Shown here: positions 1-13,741 of the stretch, one piece after another
Layout of the letters: the number at the start of each line of letters is the position of its first letter
Numbering within the stretch: the first letter of the stretch is position 1
Assembly: GCA_019634925.1 (NCBI GenBank)
Contig: JAHCAL010000004.1
Coordinates: 1-64,000 of the forward strand
DNA length: 64,000 bases
Direction: 5' to 3'
Origin: Pseudomonadales bacterium
GTDB taxonomy: Bacteria; Pseudomonadota; Gammaproteobacteria; Pseudomonadales; Azotimanducaceae
The notes under the pieces: model-generated
The model's database searches: none
What the model was told of the DNA's origin: nothing
The model's input: only the letters and a program-made list of their open reading frames with translations
Translations under genes and position numbers: made by a program

Positions 1-400
1 TTGGCCCCAATATCTGTCCTAACTGTCCTACTAGTCTCATTGCGTCTGGAGTAGCAATTACAACATCAAAATCTAGGTCACCTGCTTTAATTTTTTCCGC
101 AAGATCATCAAATCCAACAATATCGGCACCCGCGTTGGTAGCCTTAGTTGCATTGTCACCTTGAGCGAATACTGCAACTCGAACGACTTTGCCAGTACCT
201 TTTGGAAGATTAGTTGAAGAACGGACAACCTGATCGGATTTTTTAGGATCAACACCTAGGTTAACACTTATATCAACACCTTCAGAGAAATTATTACTTG
301 CAAATTGCTTTAATACTTCAATTGCTTCTTGAGCACTATATAAATGATTTTGTTTAACTACGCTGCGAATTTTTTGCTGCTTTTTACTTAATACCGACAT
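1..400 (-). CDS. rplA: 50S ribosomal protein L1, 3' part cut by window edge
   Basis: Ribosomal protein L1 forms the L1 stalk of the large subunit and, as a free protein, represses its own operon. Only about the first 133 codons are in the window; the family is about 230 residues, so the C-terminal half lies left of position 1. The start ATG at 400 follows a good ribosome-binding site (TAAGGAG) that overlaps the rplK stop region, so rplK and rplA are translated as a pair. The readable protein begins [12 protein letters not shown] and contains the L1-like PKKSDQVVR segment near residue 50. AT-rich codon use matches rplK, nusG and tuf but not the genes right of 9.6 kb. Confidence 0.95.
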   Translation of the reverse strand, partial: MSVLSKKQQKIRSVVKQNHLYSAQEAIEVLKQFASNNFSEGVDISVNLGVDPKKSDQVVRSSTNLPKGTGKVVRVAVFAQGDNATKATNAGADIVGFDDLAEKIKAGDLDFDVVIATPDAMRLVGQLGQILGP

Positions 401-409
401 GTTAACTCC

Positions 410-847
410 TTACTCCACCAAACCTTCGACTTTAATACCCATGCTGCGCGCAGTACCTGCAATGGTACGAACTGCCGCTGCCAAATTTGCTGCTGTCAGG
501 TCAGGTTCTTTTAATTTGGCAATCTCCTCAACCTGAGCGCGAGTAAGCGTCGCAACTATTTTTGTATTTGGAGTACCACTGCCACTTTGAATTCCTGCTG
601 CTTTTTTTAATAAAACAGAAGCGGGAGGTGTTTTAGTAATAAATGTAAAGCTACGGTCGCTGTAGACGGTAATAACGACTGGCGTGGCCAGCCCTTGTTC
701 GATATGTTGTGTTGCTGCGTTAAATGCCTTACAAAATTCCATAATATTCACGCCACGTTGGCCAAGTGCAGGTCCAACTGGTGGGCTGGGATTCGCTTTC
801 CCGGCAGGAATTTGTAATTTAATATAGGTTTCAATTTTTTTTGCCAT
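410..847 (-). CDS. rplK: 50S ribosomal protein L11
   Basis: L11 binds the GTPase-associated region of 23S rRNA and is needed for factor-dependent GTP hydrolysis and RelA activation. The 145-residue protein has the usual length. It shows the proline-rich N-terminal stretch [15 protein letters not shown] around residues 21-35 and the C-terminal RNA-binding region ending [12 protein letters not shown]. The start ATG at 847 is preceded by AAGGAG. It lies between nusG and rplA in the conserved secE-nusG-rplK-rplA order and is probably regulated together with rplA by L1 binding to the leader. Confidence 0.98.
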   Translation of the reverse strand: MAKKIETYIKLQIPAGKANPSPPVGPALGQRGVNIMEFCKAFNAATQHIEQGLATPVVITVYSDRSFTFITKTPPASVLLKKAAGIQSGSGTPNTKIVATLTRAQVEEIAKLKEPDLTAANLAAAVRTIAGTARSMGIKVEGLVE

Positions 848-860
848 GGTAACTCCTTAT

Positions 861-910
861 GGGTATAACGCTCATTTACTATTTCAAATACAAATAGCTA
901 AGCTCCCCGG
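861..910 (-). promoter_or_regulatory. putative L1 autoregulatory leader of rplK-rplA
   Basis: Between the nusG stop and rplK the minus-strand transcript has GGGGAGC followed by a small hairpin (CTATTT/AAATAG) and then AAATGAGC and CCC. This resembles the bulged stem that L1 recognises in Enterobacteria, which mimics its 23S site. The fit was judged by eye only, and the assignment rests partly on the position upstream of rplK. Confidence 0.3.
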
Positions 911-919
911 TTTATAAAA

Positions 920-1474
920 TTACGTTTTTTCAACCTGGCTAAACTCAAGTTCAACAGGTGTAGAACGACCAAAGATCAAAACGGCCACTCGTAGACGGCT
1001 TTTTTCGTAATTTACTTCTTCTACTACGCCATTAAAATCTACAAAAGGACCCTCTTTCACTCGAATAACTTCACCCGGCTCAAATAAAATTTTAGGCCGT
1101 GGCTTGGTAACGCCATCTTCTACTCGTTGGAGAATAGCACTGGCTTCTTTATCAGAGATCGGTGTGGGCGTTTGACTGGTTCCACCAATAAAGCCTAGCA
1201 CTCTCGGTATTTTACGAATCATGTGCCAAGTGGCGTCTTCCATTATCATGTTGACGAGAACATAGCCTGGAAAAAATTTACGGGTGCTTTTTCTTTTCTG
1301 GCCAGCCCGCATTTCAACGACTTCTTCTGACGGAACGACTACTTCGCCAATTTTATCGTCCATTCCGTTATGGTGGGCACGTGCTTTAATCTCGCGCATA
1401 ACAAAATTTTCATAACCTGAATAGGCATGAACGACGTACCATTGTTTTGCTTTTTGCTCTTCCACGTTAATCAA
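920..1474 (-). CDS. nusG: transcription elongation/antitermination factor NusG
   Basis: NusG binds RNA polymerase through its NGN domain and links it to Rho or to ribosomal protein S10 through its KOW domain. The 184-residue form opens with [22 protein letters not shown]. The NGN core is at about residues 10-115, and the C-terminal KOW segment has [13 protein letters not shown] at about 141-153. The annotated start is a TTG at 1474 whose bases overlap the secE stop (TTGA). An in-frame GTG at 1465 is an alternative and would give an N-terminus closer to other NusG proteins. The gene is coupled to secE. Confidence 0.97.
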   Translation of the reverse strand: MINVEEQKAKQWYVVHAYSGYENFVMREIKARAHHNGMDDKIGEVVVPSEEVVEMRAGQKRKSTRKFFPGYVLVNMIMEDATWHMIRKIPRVLGFIGGTSQTPTPISDKEASAILQRVEDGVTKPRPKILFEPGEVIRVKEGPFVDFNGVVEEVNYEKSRLRVAVLIFGRSTPVELEFSQVEKT

Positions 1475-1848
1475 CCCAAATGTGTTATTTTAGCAATTAC
1501 CCAAATCATCCCCGAGTCAATGCCCCAAAGGATAAAGCCGGTAACCGCAACCATGATCATAACAATCGATGTTGTCTGTATTGTTTCTTGACGTGTTGGC
1601 CAAACTACTTTTTGCAGCTCGACTTTTGCTTCGCCACTAAACTGATAAACTTTTTTGCCTGGTTGAGTAAAAAAACCCAATATGCAACATAATAAAAACC
1701 AACTAAGCCAAATTATCACCATTACTGGTGAGGAATAGTTGTTATGATAAATAGTGAAAAAAGTAGCGATACTTATTATAAGTATTCCCAACCACAAGCT
1801 GACTTCTTTAATATTAAGTTTTGAATCTAATAATTTTTTCATATTCAT
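1471..1848 (-). CDS. secE: preprotein translocase subunit SecE
   Basis: SecE is the essential small subunit of the SecYEG channel in the inner membrane. The protein is about 125 residues with three hydrophobic segments, as in E. coli-type SecE: about residues 17-35, 42-60 and 95-115. The conserved cytoplasmic motif [19 protein letters not shown] precedes the last membrane span. An upstream ATG would lie inside tRNA-Trp, so the start is placed at ATG 1848; ATG 1842 is equally possible. There is only a weak ribosome-binding site. The stop overlaps the nusG start. Confidence 0.95.
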   Translation of the reverse strand: MNMKKLLDSKLNIKEVSLWLGILIISIATFFTIYHNNYSSPVMVIIWLSWFLLCCILGFFTQPGKKVYQFSGEAKVELQKVVWPTRQETIQTTSIVMIMVAVTGFILWGIDSGMIWVIAKITHLG

Positions 1849-1857
1849 CTGGTTTGC

Positions 1858-1933
1858 TGGCAGGCCAGGAGGGAATCGAACCCCCAACCTGCGGTTTTGG
1901 AGACCGCCACTCTGCCAATTGAGCTACTGGCCT
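1858..1933 (-). tRNA. trpT: tRNA-Trp (anticodon CCA)
   Basis: A 7-bp acceptor stem (AGGCCAG/CTGGCCT), anticodon CCA in the loop CTCCAAA, GGTTCGATTCC in the T arm and an encoded CCA 3' end are all readable. It sits between tuf and secE, the same place as in many Gammaproteobacteria. Confidence 0.97.
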
Positions 1934-1948
1934 AAACTTAACACGATT

Positions 1949-1979
1949 GATGCTAGAGTAATATTTTCACTCTAGCATC
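1949..1979. terminator. hairpin downstream of tuf (processing or weak terminator)
   Basis: A perfect 11-bp inverted repeat (GATGCTAGAGT ... ACTCTAGCATC, 9-nt loop) lies between the tuf stop and tRNA-Trp. Neither strand has a clean U-tract directly after the stem, so it may stabilise or process the tuf transcript rather than end it. Confidence 0.45.
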
Positions 1980-2000
1980 CTTATCACTTTTTATAGTGAA

Positions 2001-3191
2001 TTACTCTATTATCTTAGCTACAACGCCGGCACCCACTGTACGTCCACCTTCGCGGATTGCAAAGCGCAGGCCTTCGTCCATGGCAATCGGTGAATGAAGA
2101 TTAACAATAAGCTTCACATTATCACCTGGCATTACCATTTCAATACCGTCTGGTAGGTCGCAAGAGCCTGTGACGTCGGTAGTTCTAAAATAAAATTGTG
2201 GGCGGTACCCATTGAAAAATGGAGTATGTCGTCCACCTTCATCTTTAGATAAGACATATACTTCAGCTTCAAATTTTGTATGAGGCTTAATACTTCCTGG
2301 CTTAGCTAATACTTGGCCACGTTCCACTTCATCCCGTTTTGTTCCTCGCAGCAACACGCCAACATTATCGCCAGCACGACCCTCGTCAAGTAACTTGCGG
2401 AACATTTCAACACCAGTGCAAGTGGTTTTTTGAGTATCACGTATACCGACGATTTCTACTTCTTCACCGACTTTGACGATACCAGATTCAACACGACCGG
2501 TCACTACTGTTCCGCGGCCAGAAATAGAAAATACGTCTTCAATAGGCAATAAAAATGCCTTATCGATATTACGAATAGGCTCTGGGAAATAACTATCCAT
2601 TGTTTCGACAAGCTTCTTGATAGAACTTACGCCTATGTCGCTCTCTTCACCTTCCAGGGCTTTTAATGCAGAACCAACAACAATTGGGATATCATCCCCA
2701 GGAAATTCATATGAACTAAGCAGATCACGGACTTCCATTTCGACTAGCTCAAGTAACTCAGCGTCATCAACCATATCTGCTTTGTTTAAGTATACAACGA
2801 TATAAGGAACGCCCACTTGACGCGATAATAGAATATGTTCGCGTGTTTGTGGCATTGGACCGTCTGCTGCTGATACTACAAGAATTGCTCCATCCATTTG
2901 AGCAGCACCAGTAATCATGTTTTTTACATAATCTGCGTGCCCAGGACAGTCCACGTGTGCATAATGTCGATTAGAAGATTCGTATTCAACGTGAGCTGTA
3001 GAAATGGTAATACCGCGTTCACGTTCTTCCGGTGCCGCGTCAATTTGATCATAAGCTTTAGCAGTACCGCCATGCAATTTCGCCATGATTGTAGTTATTG
3101 CAGCAGTTAGTGTTGTTTTACCGTGATCTACGTGACCGATCGTGCCCACATTGATATGCGGTTTTTTGCGTTCAAATTTTTCCTTTGCCAT
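2001..3191 (-). CDS. tuf: elongation factor Tu
   Basis: EF-Tu carries aminoacyl-tRNA to the ribosome as a GTP complex. The 396-residue protein has all three domains. The G motifs are GHVDHGKT near residues 19-26, DCPGH near 81-85 and NKAD near 136-139; the domain II/III hallmark RTTDVTG lies in the last third. The frame is open ten codons further upstream, but ATG 3191 (MAKEKFER) follows a good AAGGGGAG site and matches family N-termini. The gene follows four tRNA genes, as tufB does in E. coli and Pseudomonas. Its AT-rich third positions differ from all protein genes beyond 9.6 kb. Confidence 0.98.
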   Translation of the reverse strand: MAKEKFERKKPHINVGTIGHVDHGKTTLTAAITTIMAKLHGGTAKAYDQIDAAPEERERGITISTAHVEYESSNRHYAHVDCPGHADYVKNMITGAAQMDGAILVVSAADGPMPQTREHILLSRQVGVPYIVVYLNKADMVDDAELLELVEMEVRDLLSSYEFPGDDIPIVVGSALKALEGEESDIGVSSIKKLVETMDSYFPEPIRNIDKAFLLPIEDVFSISGRGTVVTGRVESGIVKVGEEVEIVGIRDTQKTTCTGVEMFRKLLDEGRAGDNVGVLLRGTKRDEVERGQVLAKPGSIKPHTKFEAEVYVLSKDEGGRHTPFFNGYRPQFYFRTTDVTGSCDLPDGIEMVMPGDNVKLIVNLHSPIAMDEGLRFAIREGGRTVGAGVVAKIIE

Positions 3192-3222
3192 TGGAAAATC
3201 TCCCCTTAAATAAATTGACAAT

Positions 3223-3298
<76 letters not shown>

Positions 3299-3342
3299 CG
3301 TTAAGCTACAGACTTATTTCGCATTCGCTTATTCTGCAAACT

Positions 3343-3416
3343 TGGAGCGGGTGATGGGAATCGAACCCACGCTATCAGCTTGGAAGGCTGAAGTTCTACC
3401 ATTGAACTACACCCGC
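3343..3416 (-). tRNA. glyT: tRNA-Gly (anticodon TCC)
   Basis: A 74-nt cloverleaf beginning GCGGGTG, with anticodon loop CTTCCAA, T arm GGTTCGATTCC and encoded CCA. It is the third tRNA of the thrU-tyrU-glyT-thrT type cluster. Confidence 0.96.
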
Positions 3417-3439
3417 TTATTTTCACCATACCTACTATC

Positions 3440-3524
<85 letters not shown>

Positions 3525-3596
3525 AAAAAGAACGTCATTTTCTTTCAGGAAAAGACTAATGTCAAGAAAGATTTTCTTCTGGGGACTAGCTTTTAA

Positions 3597-3672
<76 letters not shown>

Positions 3673-3691
3673 ATTAACTCTACATTTTATA

Positions 3692-3712
3692 TCGCAGCAC
3701 TCTGTGCTGCGA
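3692..3712. terminator. hairpin between 5S rRNA and tRNA-Thr
   Basis: A perfect 9-bp stem (TCGCAGCAC / GTGCTGCGA) with a 3-nt loop. The minus-strand transcript has no U-run directly after it, so it could be a processing site rather than a true terminator. Confidence 0.4.
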
Positions 3713-3735
3713 ATTGTCACACTTTTTTAATAAAG

Positions 3736-3852
3736 CCCTGGCGATGACCTACTTTCACATGGAGAAACTCCACACTATCATTGGCGCAATTCCGTTTCAC
3801 TACTGAGTTCGAGATGGGATCAGGTGGGGCCAGAATGCTATGGTCGCCAGGA
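3736..3852 (-). rRNA. rrf: 5S ribosomal RNA
   Basis: About 116 nt beginning CCTGGCGACCATAGC and ending TCATCGCCAGG, so the two termini pair as expected for helix I. The internal CCCATCTCGAACTCAG segment is typical of bacterial 5S. Ends are estimated to within a few bases. Confidence 0.95.
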
Positions 3853-3904
3853 AAACTCGGGGTTAGGGTTAAGGTTAGCCCTAACAGGTAATTAATTGAA
3901 TACT

Positions 3905-3983
3905 GTAGATTGGGCCCTTGGCCCAACGATAACGCACAATAACATACGATTGAGTGCTTGTTGGGCCAAAAGACCCAACCTAC
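3905..3983. repeat. long inverted repeat in the 23S-5S spacer
   Basis: Two arms of 23-24 nt (3905-3927 and 3960-3983) are near-perfect inverted copies. The outer part of each reads GTAGGTTGGG or GTAGATTGGG, and the inner part ends GGCCCAAC. They enclose about 32 nt. The shape is like a REP or MITE element. A smaller 10-bp hairpin (GTTAGGG ... CCCTAAC) lies at about 3862-3885. No transposase gene is near. Confidence 0.6.
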
Positions 3984-4041
3984 GTCGTTCCCGCAGGAAA
4001 AACCCCGGAACAGCGTGCTTAAGCGAAGTAATTCAGGTTAT

Positions 4042-6944
<2,903 letters not shown>

Positions 6945-7357
6945 ATATAACCCAACGCGCCTTCCCTCATTTCTGGCCTTAGCCATGCCGGCCATGGCCA
7001 TGAGGTTGTCACATCGGACTGGTAACGTTCACGAACGACAACGTCTGATCCTGCTGATCGTCTCATGCCGATCAACGTCGTCGCATACCAAGACACATCT
7101 TGAGTTTGCCGATTGCTTTAGCAATCAACATGTACCCGCATTGTCCGCACCACCTGAACCAACGACCCTTCGGCCCGGTCCACGATGAAGCGGCATATGC
7201 GGCTTCGTATCTCTGAATTGTTAAAGAGCAGGCTCTTCACACAAACATGCGCCAGGCGGCGCAGCGGCGTGACAAACCAATACGTAAGAGCACGACTGCG
7301 CAGGCGAACCTGCGCGCGCTCTTAGATATTGCCTCGTTTTACAGAACTGAACCGACA
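6945..7357 (-). other. 23S-proximal internal transcribed spacer
   Basis: About 410 nt between 23S and tRNA-Ala without a protein gene. It holds a boxA-like antitermination site (7218-7230), a hairpin GATTGC/GCAATC at 7111-7126, and the 5' half of the 23S processing stem next to 6944. Its GC content looks intermediate between the two flanks. Confidence 0.85.
7218..7230 (-). promoter_or_regulatory. boxA antitermination site in the 16S-23S spacer
   Basis: The minus strand reads TGCTCTTTAACAA, identical to the core of E. coli rrn boxA, which recruits NusB-S10 and SuhB/NusG for rRNA antitermination. The location just before 23S is the usual second boxA. Confidence 0.8.
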
Positions 7358-7433
7358 TGGTGGAGCCGAGGAGGATCGAACTCCTGACCTCCTGCGTGCA
7401 AGGCAGGCGCTCTCCCAGCTGAGCTACGGCCCC
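7358..7433 (-). tRNA. tRNA-Ala (anticodon TGC)
   Basis: Spacer tRNA with acceptor GGGGCCG/CGGCTCC, anticodon loop CTTGCAC and encoded CCA. It follows tRNA-Ile in the transcript, the usual order in gammaproteobacterial rrn operons. Confidence 0.97.
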
Positions 7434-7450
7434 GTGGAAAGCACAAGCGC

Positions 7451-7527
<77 letters not shown>

Positions 7528-7708
7528 TATGAAGGGCGGTCATCAACGCTCGTTTCGTCGTGTCACTGCAAGCCATTCGTGTGGGGGCTGACCCTTCCCG
7601 AAGAAAGGGGCAGCATCTGTAATTCACCGTGAGCATGAGCCTTCTTGCAGGGACTGCCGCGTCGACCGGATGGCCGCTACGACAGTTCCGACTCAGGCTA
7701 TTAAGGTT

Positions 7709-9246
<1,538 letters not shown>

Positions 9247-9430
9247 ATAACTGAAAGCAATCTGCACGATGCAGCCCCCTTGCGGGTTCGCATATGCCGA
9301 TCGCTGATCGATTTTTTTGCTCAATGAATCAACTGCATAGTGCAGTAACTCACCCGGCTGCTTCGCCTCGCGGCGCGCATCCGGCGGTGAATTACAGGCA
9401 CCCACACGAATGGCTTGTTCAGTTCTGATC

Positions 9431-9441
9431 TGTTAAGGAGC
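9431..9441 (-). promoter_or_regulatory. boxA-like site in the rRNA leader
   Basis: The minus strand has GCTCCTTAACA followed by AGATCAGAACTGAAC and GTGTGGGTGCC. This matches the layout of the E. coli rrn leader (boxA, then boxC). It lies about 190 nt before 16S. Confidence 0.65.
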
Positions 9442-9479
9442 GGCCCCGTTCATTTGTGTCCCCGGGGCGAGGGATGCGT

Positions 9480-9535
9480 ATTATGCATACGCGTTTTGGC
9501 CCTGCAAGGTCTTTTTGGACTTTTTTGGACCGCGC
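9480..9535 (-). promoter_or_regulatory. rRNA operon P1 promoter with UP element
   Basis: On the minus strand, CATAAT (9480-9485) and TTGCAG (9502-9507) are 16 nt apart. They are preceded by A-tracts at 9511-9530 (AAAAAAGTCCAAAAAG) that look like an UP element. A GC-rich discriminator follows the -10, as in stringently controlled rrn promoters. The rest of the 360-nt leader region (9247-9606) has no other gene. Confidence 0.7.
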
Positions 9536-9606
9536 TTGAAAGGGTCGCCATCTGGCCGCCCTGCTCGCGCCGGCCCGAAAACCGGGACCCCGGCCCGGCA
9601 GGCCGA

Positions 9607-10881
9607 TCATCCCGCGGCGCGAACCAACAGGTGCCAGTTCTTCTTGCCACGCCGGACCAGATAGTAACGCCCGAACAGCGCGTCGCTCCAGTCGAGCCGG
9701 CGCTCCGCGTCGGTCAGTTCGACGCCGTTCAATCGGACGCCGCCTCCAGCCACCAGCTTACGGGCCGCGCCGTTCGACTGGGCGAGTCCGGACCTCGCCA
9801 GCGCCTCGAGCACGCCGATCGACGGCTCGGACACCTCGGTCCGGTCCATGCCATCGAGCGCCAGTTGGGCGAGGTCATCGCGGTCCAGATCCGCGATGCC
9901 GCCTTCGAACAGCGCCGCGGTGATGCGCTCCGCGGAGCGAAGCCCGGACTCACCGTGCACCATCCTGGTAACTTCGGCAGCCAGACGTCGCTGTGCGTCA
10001 CGCGCGCCCGGATCCTGCCGATGACGCTCCATGATCTCATCGATCTCCGGCACCTCCAGGAACGTGAAAAGCCGCAGAAAATTGCCCGCGTCCGCGTCAC
10101 CGGCATTGAACCAGAACTGATAAAACGAATAGGGGGACGTCTTGGTAGCATCGAGCCAGACCGCGCCGCCTGCCGACTTCCCGAACTTCGACCCGTCTGC
10201 CTTGGTGACCAGCGGCAGCGTCAGAGCGAAGCTCTCGCGATGCAGCTTGCGCCGCACCAGGTCCATTCCCGAAACGATGTTGCCCCACTGGTCGCTGCCA
10301 CCGATCTGCAGCGTGCAGCCGTATGTCTCGGCCAGGTGCAGGTAGTCCATGGCCTGCAACAACATGTAGCTGAACTCGGTATAGGAGATGCCCTCGCCTT
10401 CGCGTTCCAGTCGCGAGCGCACCGACTCCCGATGGATCATCGCATTGACCGAAAAGTGCTTGCCGATCTCGCGCAGGAACGAGATCACGCTCAGGTTGGC
10501 CGTCCAATCCAGGTTATTGACCACCCGTGCCGCGCAGTTGCCTTCGAAGTCGAGGAACCGGCCGACCTGCCCCTGGATCCGCTCCACCCAGCCCGCTACG
10601 ACCTCGGGAGCGTTGAGGCTGCGTTCGTCGTTGCGACCCGATGGGTCACCGATCAGCCCGGTTGCACCGCCAACGAGCAGGATCGGCCGGTGGCCGCGCG
10701 CCTGGAAGCGGCGCAAAGCCAGCAGCGGCACCAGGTTGCCGATGTGCAGGCTCTCCGCCGTCGGGTCGAATCCGCAGTAGAGGGTTCGCTGCGTCGCGAG
10801 GTGCGCGACCAGCGCAGTTTCGTCCGATACCTGCGCCACGAGCCCCCGCTCACGCAACTCTTCCAGAATGTTCCGGGTCAT
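9607..10881 (-). CDS. tyrS: tyrosyl-tRNA synthetase
   Basis: Class I aminoacyl-tRNA synthetase that charges tRNA-Tyr in the cytosol. The protein is 424 residues, the usual length. The HIGH-type motif is HIGN at 46-49 and the KMSKS-type motif is KFGKS at 232-236. The tyrosine-binding residues lie in the segments YCGFDPTAESLH and QIGGSDQWGN. The last 70 residues form an S4 RNA-binding domain. The ATG at 10881 gives the family N-terminus. It reads into the rRNA operon and diverges from the M23 peptidase gene. Confidence 0.98.
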   Translation of the reverse strand: MTRNILEELRERGLVAQVSDETALVAHLATQRTLYCGFDPTAESLHIGNLVPLLALRRFQARGHRPILLVGGATGLIGDPSGRNDERSLNAPEVVAGWVERIQGQVGRFLDFEGNCAARVVNNLDWTANLSVISFLREIGKHFSVNAMIHRESVRSRLEREGEGISYTEFSYMLLQAMDYLHLAETYGCTLQIGGSDQWGNIVSGMDLVRRKLHRESFALTLPLVTKADGSKFGKSAGGAVWLDATKTSPYSFYQFWFNAGDADAGNFLRLFTFLEVPEIDEIMERHRQDPGARDAQRRLAAEVTRMVHGESGLRSAERITAALFEGGIADLDRDDLAQLALDGMDRTEVSEPSIGVLEALARSGLAQSNGAARKLVAGGGVRLNGVELTDAERRLDWSDALFGRYYLVRRGKKNWHLLVRAAG

Positions 10882-11199
10882 CTGTTCCTGATTTCCTTCA
10901 ACCGTTCGTACTCGTCCGACCGCTTCATATACCTATATGTATGTGTCGCATGTCCGCCGACTCGCACCTCTTTTCGCGTCTCTTTTTGGCACTTTGGCCC
11001 GATGATTGCAAGCGTCATTCGGACGCCTGCCGGGGGCGGAACGACCGCACAGTTTAGGGAGTTGTGGGGTTTTCATGAGAAAGGAAATACATATACTCCT
11101 CGAGGGGTGGGGCATGCCGAAACGGAAGTGTCCTGCTGCTGCCGGCGCGAATGGCGCACCTGGACCAGGCCAGCATCAAGAAAGGACATTTCGGCAACC
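10882..11199. other. divergent intergenic region tyrS / M23 peptidase
   Basis: About 318 nt without a convincing gene. It holds an AT-rich patch with a perfect CATATA/TATATG inverted repeat (10926-10939) and a second TACATATACTCC patch near 11086. These are candidate promoter regions for the two divergent genes, though no full -35/-10 pair stands out. Confidence 0.6.
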
Positions 11200-12582
11200 G
11201 TGACCCTTGGACGATTCCCCAGAACGCATCTGCTGACCGCTGTCGGCCTGACCGCATTCCTTACGACACTGGCTCTCCTGCTGCCCGATACCGATGCGCC
11301 GCAGGACGACGATATCGCACTGCTGCTCGCCCCGGAGACGACCCAGCCCGCCGCGGCCGGCGATACCCTCGCGGACGCGGCACCGGGGGCCGTCGCGGTA
11401 CCCGCCTCCGAAGGCACCATTGAGCACGAGACAGCCCACACAGCCGAGACCGTAGCGGCTACGCGCCCGGAACCTGCCGCGGACATCCGTACTACGGCGG
11501 TGCGGCCCGGCGATTCGCTGTCGGCCATCTTCAAGCGGGAAGGGTTGTCCGCGCAGGACCTGCACCTCCTGATGACCACCGATCCTCTCGCCAAGCGGCT
11601 GCGCAGCATCTTCCCTGGACAGCAGCTGAAACTGACCGTCGGCGCGGATACCACCCTGGACCGCTTCGAGTACGCGGCCGATGCACTGCAAACGCTGGTC
11701 TTCGTGCGCGACGGCGATCGCTACGTGGGCGAAGAGGTCAATCGCGAGCCCGAACGGATCCAATCCTTCAAGCACGGACTCATCGAGAACAGCCTGTTCC
11801 TGGCGAGCCAGCGGGCAGGGCTCAACGACGCCATGACCATGCGGCTCGCCCAGATCTTCCAGTGGGACATCGACTTCGTACTCGACATCCGCCGTGGCGA
11901 CGAGTTTTCGGTCCTGTTCGAAGAGCTCTACGTCGACGGCGAGTTCATCGGCTACGGCAATATCCTGGCCGCGGAATTCGTCAATCGCGGCCGCAGCTAC
12001 CAGGCGGTTCGCTACTCCGGTGCCCACGGCGACACCCACTACTATTCGCCCGACGGCAGACCCATGCGGCAGGCGTTCCTGCGGGCACCGGTGGAGTTTT
12101 CCCGCATCAGCTCCAACTTCAACATGAACCGGCGGCATCCGCTGTTCAATCGCAACATGCCCCACCGCGGCATCGACTACGCCGCACCGACCGGCACACC
12201 GATCCTCGCGGCCGGAGACGGTCGGGTCGCGACGGCATCCCGCACCGAAGCCAACGGGAATTACGTGATCCTCCAGCACGGCCAGACGGTCACCACGAAG
12301 TACCTGCACCTGTCCCGCTTCGCGCAGGGCCTCAAGCAGGGAGCGCGGGTGCGCCAGGGCCAGGTGATCGGCTACGTCGGCGCAACCGGGTGGGCCAGCG
12401 GGCCGCACCTCCATTACGAGTTCCTCGTCAATGGCGTTCACCAGAACCCCCGGACGGTGAAGCTGCCACAGGCGGAGCCTATCCCGCGTTCGGAAATCGC
12501 CAAGTTCAAGGCACACGCGGCACCGCTGCTCGCCGCGCTCAATGATCAGCGGCAACAGCAGCAGATTGCACTGGCACGGTGA
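11200..12582 (+). CDS. LysM and M23 peptidase domain protein (MepM-like murein endopeptidase)
   Basis: Predicted envelope zinc metallopeptidase that cuts peptide cross-links in murein. From a GTG start at 11200 the protein is 460 residues. A hydrophobic signal-anchor lies at about 10-29, a LysM-like segment (VRPGDSLSAIF) at about 100-150, an intermediate domain next, and an M23 domain from about 300. Zinc ligands visible are H322 and D326 (HRGID) and the HLH pair H403/H405. The open frame runs far upstream through antisense tyrS sequence, so the start was chosen from the signal segment; AAAGGA lies 13 nt before it. The stop overlaps the anmK start. The order tyrS-M23-anmK-erpA is that of Pseudomonas. 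Confidence 0.9.
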   Translation: MTLGRFPRTHLLTAVGLTAFLTTLALLLPDTDAPQDDDIALLLAPETTQPAAAGDTLADAAPGAVAVPASEGTIEHETAHTAETVAATRPEPAADIRTTAVRPGDSLSAIFKREGLSAQDLHLLMTTDPLAKRLRSIFPGQQLKLTVGADTTLDRFEYAADALQTLVFVRDGDRYVGEEVNREPERIQSFKHGLIENSLFLASQRAGLNDAMTMRLAQIFQWDIDFVLDIRRGDEFSVLFEELYVDGEFIGYGNILAAEFVNRGRSYQAVRYSGAHGDTHYYSPDGRPMRQAFLRAPVEFSRISSNFNMNRRHPLFNRNMPHRGIDYAAPTGTPILAAGDGRVATASRTEANGNYVILQHGQTVTTKYLHLSRFAQGLKQGARVRQGQVIGYVGATGWASGPHLHYEFLVNGVHQNPRTVKLPQAEPIPRSEIAKFKAHAAPLLAALNDQRQQQQIALAR

Positions 12583-13685
12583 CCGGGGCGCTGTTCCTCG
12601 GCGCGATTTCCGGAACCAGCGTCGACGGCCTCGATCTGGCGCTGGTAGACATGTCCGGCCACCCGCGCGTCGTTGCCGGCGCTACGCACCCATTGCCGCC
12701 CGCGCTGCGCACCCAGCTGCTCGCGCTCGGACAACCCGGCGGCATCGATCTCGATGAACTGGGCCGCGCGGATGTCGCGCTCGGCAGGTTCATCGGCGAC
12801 GCTGCACTCGAGTTTCTCCTGACTACCGGGGTCGCCCCGCGCGACGTCACCGGTTTTGGCAGCCATGGGCAGACGGTACGCCACCGCCCGGACGGAGCGC
12901 TGCCCTTCACCTTGCAGATCGGCGATCCCAACCAGATCGCGGAGCGCACCGGCATCACCGTCGTCGCTGACTTCCGCCGACGCGACATGGCCGCAGGAGG
13001 CCAGGGCGCACCGCTGGTCCCGCTGTTTCACCGCGTGCTGTTCGGTTCGCGAAACGAGTCTCGGGCGGTGCTTAACATCGGCGGAATCGCCAACCTGACC
13101 TTGCTGCCTGCGGACCAGGACGAGCTCGTACGCGGATTTGATACGGGCCCCGGCAATGGACTGATGGACGCCTGGACGGCCCGGCATCGTGGACAGGCGT
13201 TCGATGCGGACGGCGCCTGGAGCAGATCCGGAACGGTCGATCAGGTGCTGCTGGATCGCCTCTGCTCGGATCCGTTTTTCGCCGTGGCGCCGCCGAAGAG
13301 TACCGGACGGGAGTACTTCAACCTGCCCTGGCTCACCCGGAGCCTCCCCGCGACGCCACCGCCGGAACCGGCGCGCGTGCAGGCGACCCTTCGCGCGCTG
13401 ACCGCGCAAACGATCGCACACGCCCTCGTGCGTTGGGGCGGACCGGTCGACCGGGTCATCGTGTGCGGGGGCGGGCGCCACAACGGCGCACTCATGGACA
13501 ACCTGCGGGGGCTCATCGATCGACCGGTAGAAACTGCCGAAGACCACGGTGCCGACGGGGACAGCGTCGAAGCCGCCGCATTCGCCTGGCTCGCGAGCCG
13601 GGCGCTCGACGGCACGCCAGGGAATGATCCCGCCGTTACCGGCGCGGCAGGCCCGCGGGTACTCGGCGGGGTCTACCGAGCCTGA
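12579..13685 (+). CDS. anmK: anhydro-N-acetylmuramic acid kinase
   Basis: AnmK opens and phosphorylates 1,6-anhydro-MurNAc to MurNAc-6-phosphate in cell-wall recycling. The protein is 368 residues, the family length. It shows the ATPase phosphate-1 segment GTSVDGLDLAL at 12-22, the DTGPGNGLMDAW segment in the middle, and CGGGRHNGALM in the adenosine-binding part. The start is GTG 12579, overlapping the peptidase stop by four bases (GTGA), so the murein endopeptidase and the recycling kinase are translationally coupled. Confidence 0.97.
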   Translation: MTGALFLGAISGTSVDGLDLALVDMSGHPRVVAGATHPLPPALRTQLLALGQPGGIDLDELGRADVALGRFIGDAALEFLLTTGVAPRDVTGFGSHGQTVRHRPDGALPFTLQIGDPNQIAERTGITVVADFRRRDMAAGGQGAPLVPLFHRVLFGSRNESRAVLNIGGIANLTLLPADQDELVRGFDTGPGNGLMDAWTARHRGQAFDADGAWSRSGTVDQVLLDRLCSDPFFAVAPPKSTGREYFNLPWLTRSLPATPPPEPARVQATLRALTAQTIAHALVRWGGPVDRVIVCGGGRHNGALMDNLRGLIDRPVETAEDHGADGDSVEAAAFAWLASRALDGTPGNDPAVTGAAGPRVLGGVYRA

Positions 13686-13741
13686 GCCTCCTGCGCTTCC
13701 GCTCGACCTTGTCGGCAGCTCGAGGACGGAACGACGAGCCC

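Noticed and set aside
3862..3885. Telomere-like TTAGGG sequence
   Set aside because: It is only the stem of a 10-bp hairpin in the 23S-5S spacer; there is no tandem array.
9415..11199. N-terminal extension of the M23 peptidase across the tyrS locus
   Set aside because: The frame is open but antisense to tyrS. The signal segment and family similarity begin near 11,200.
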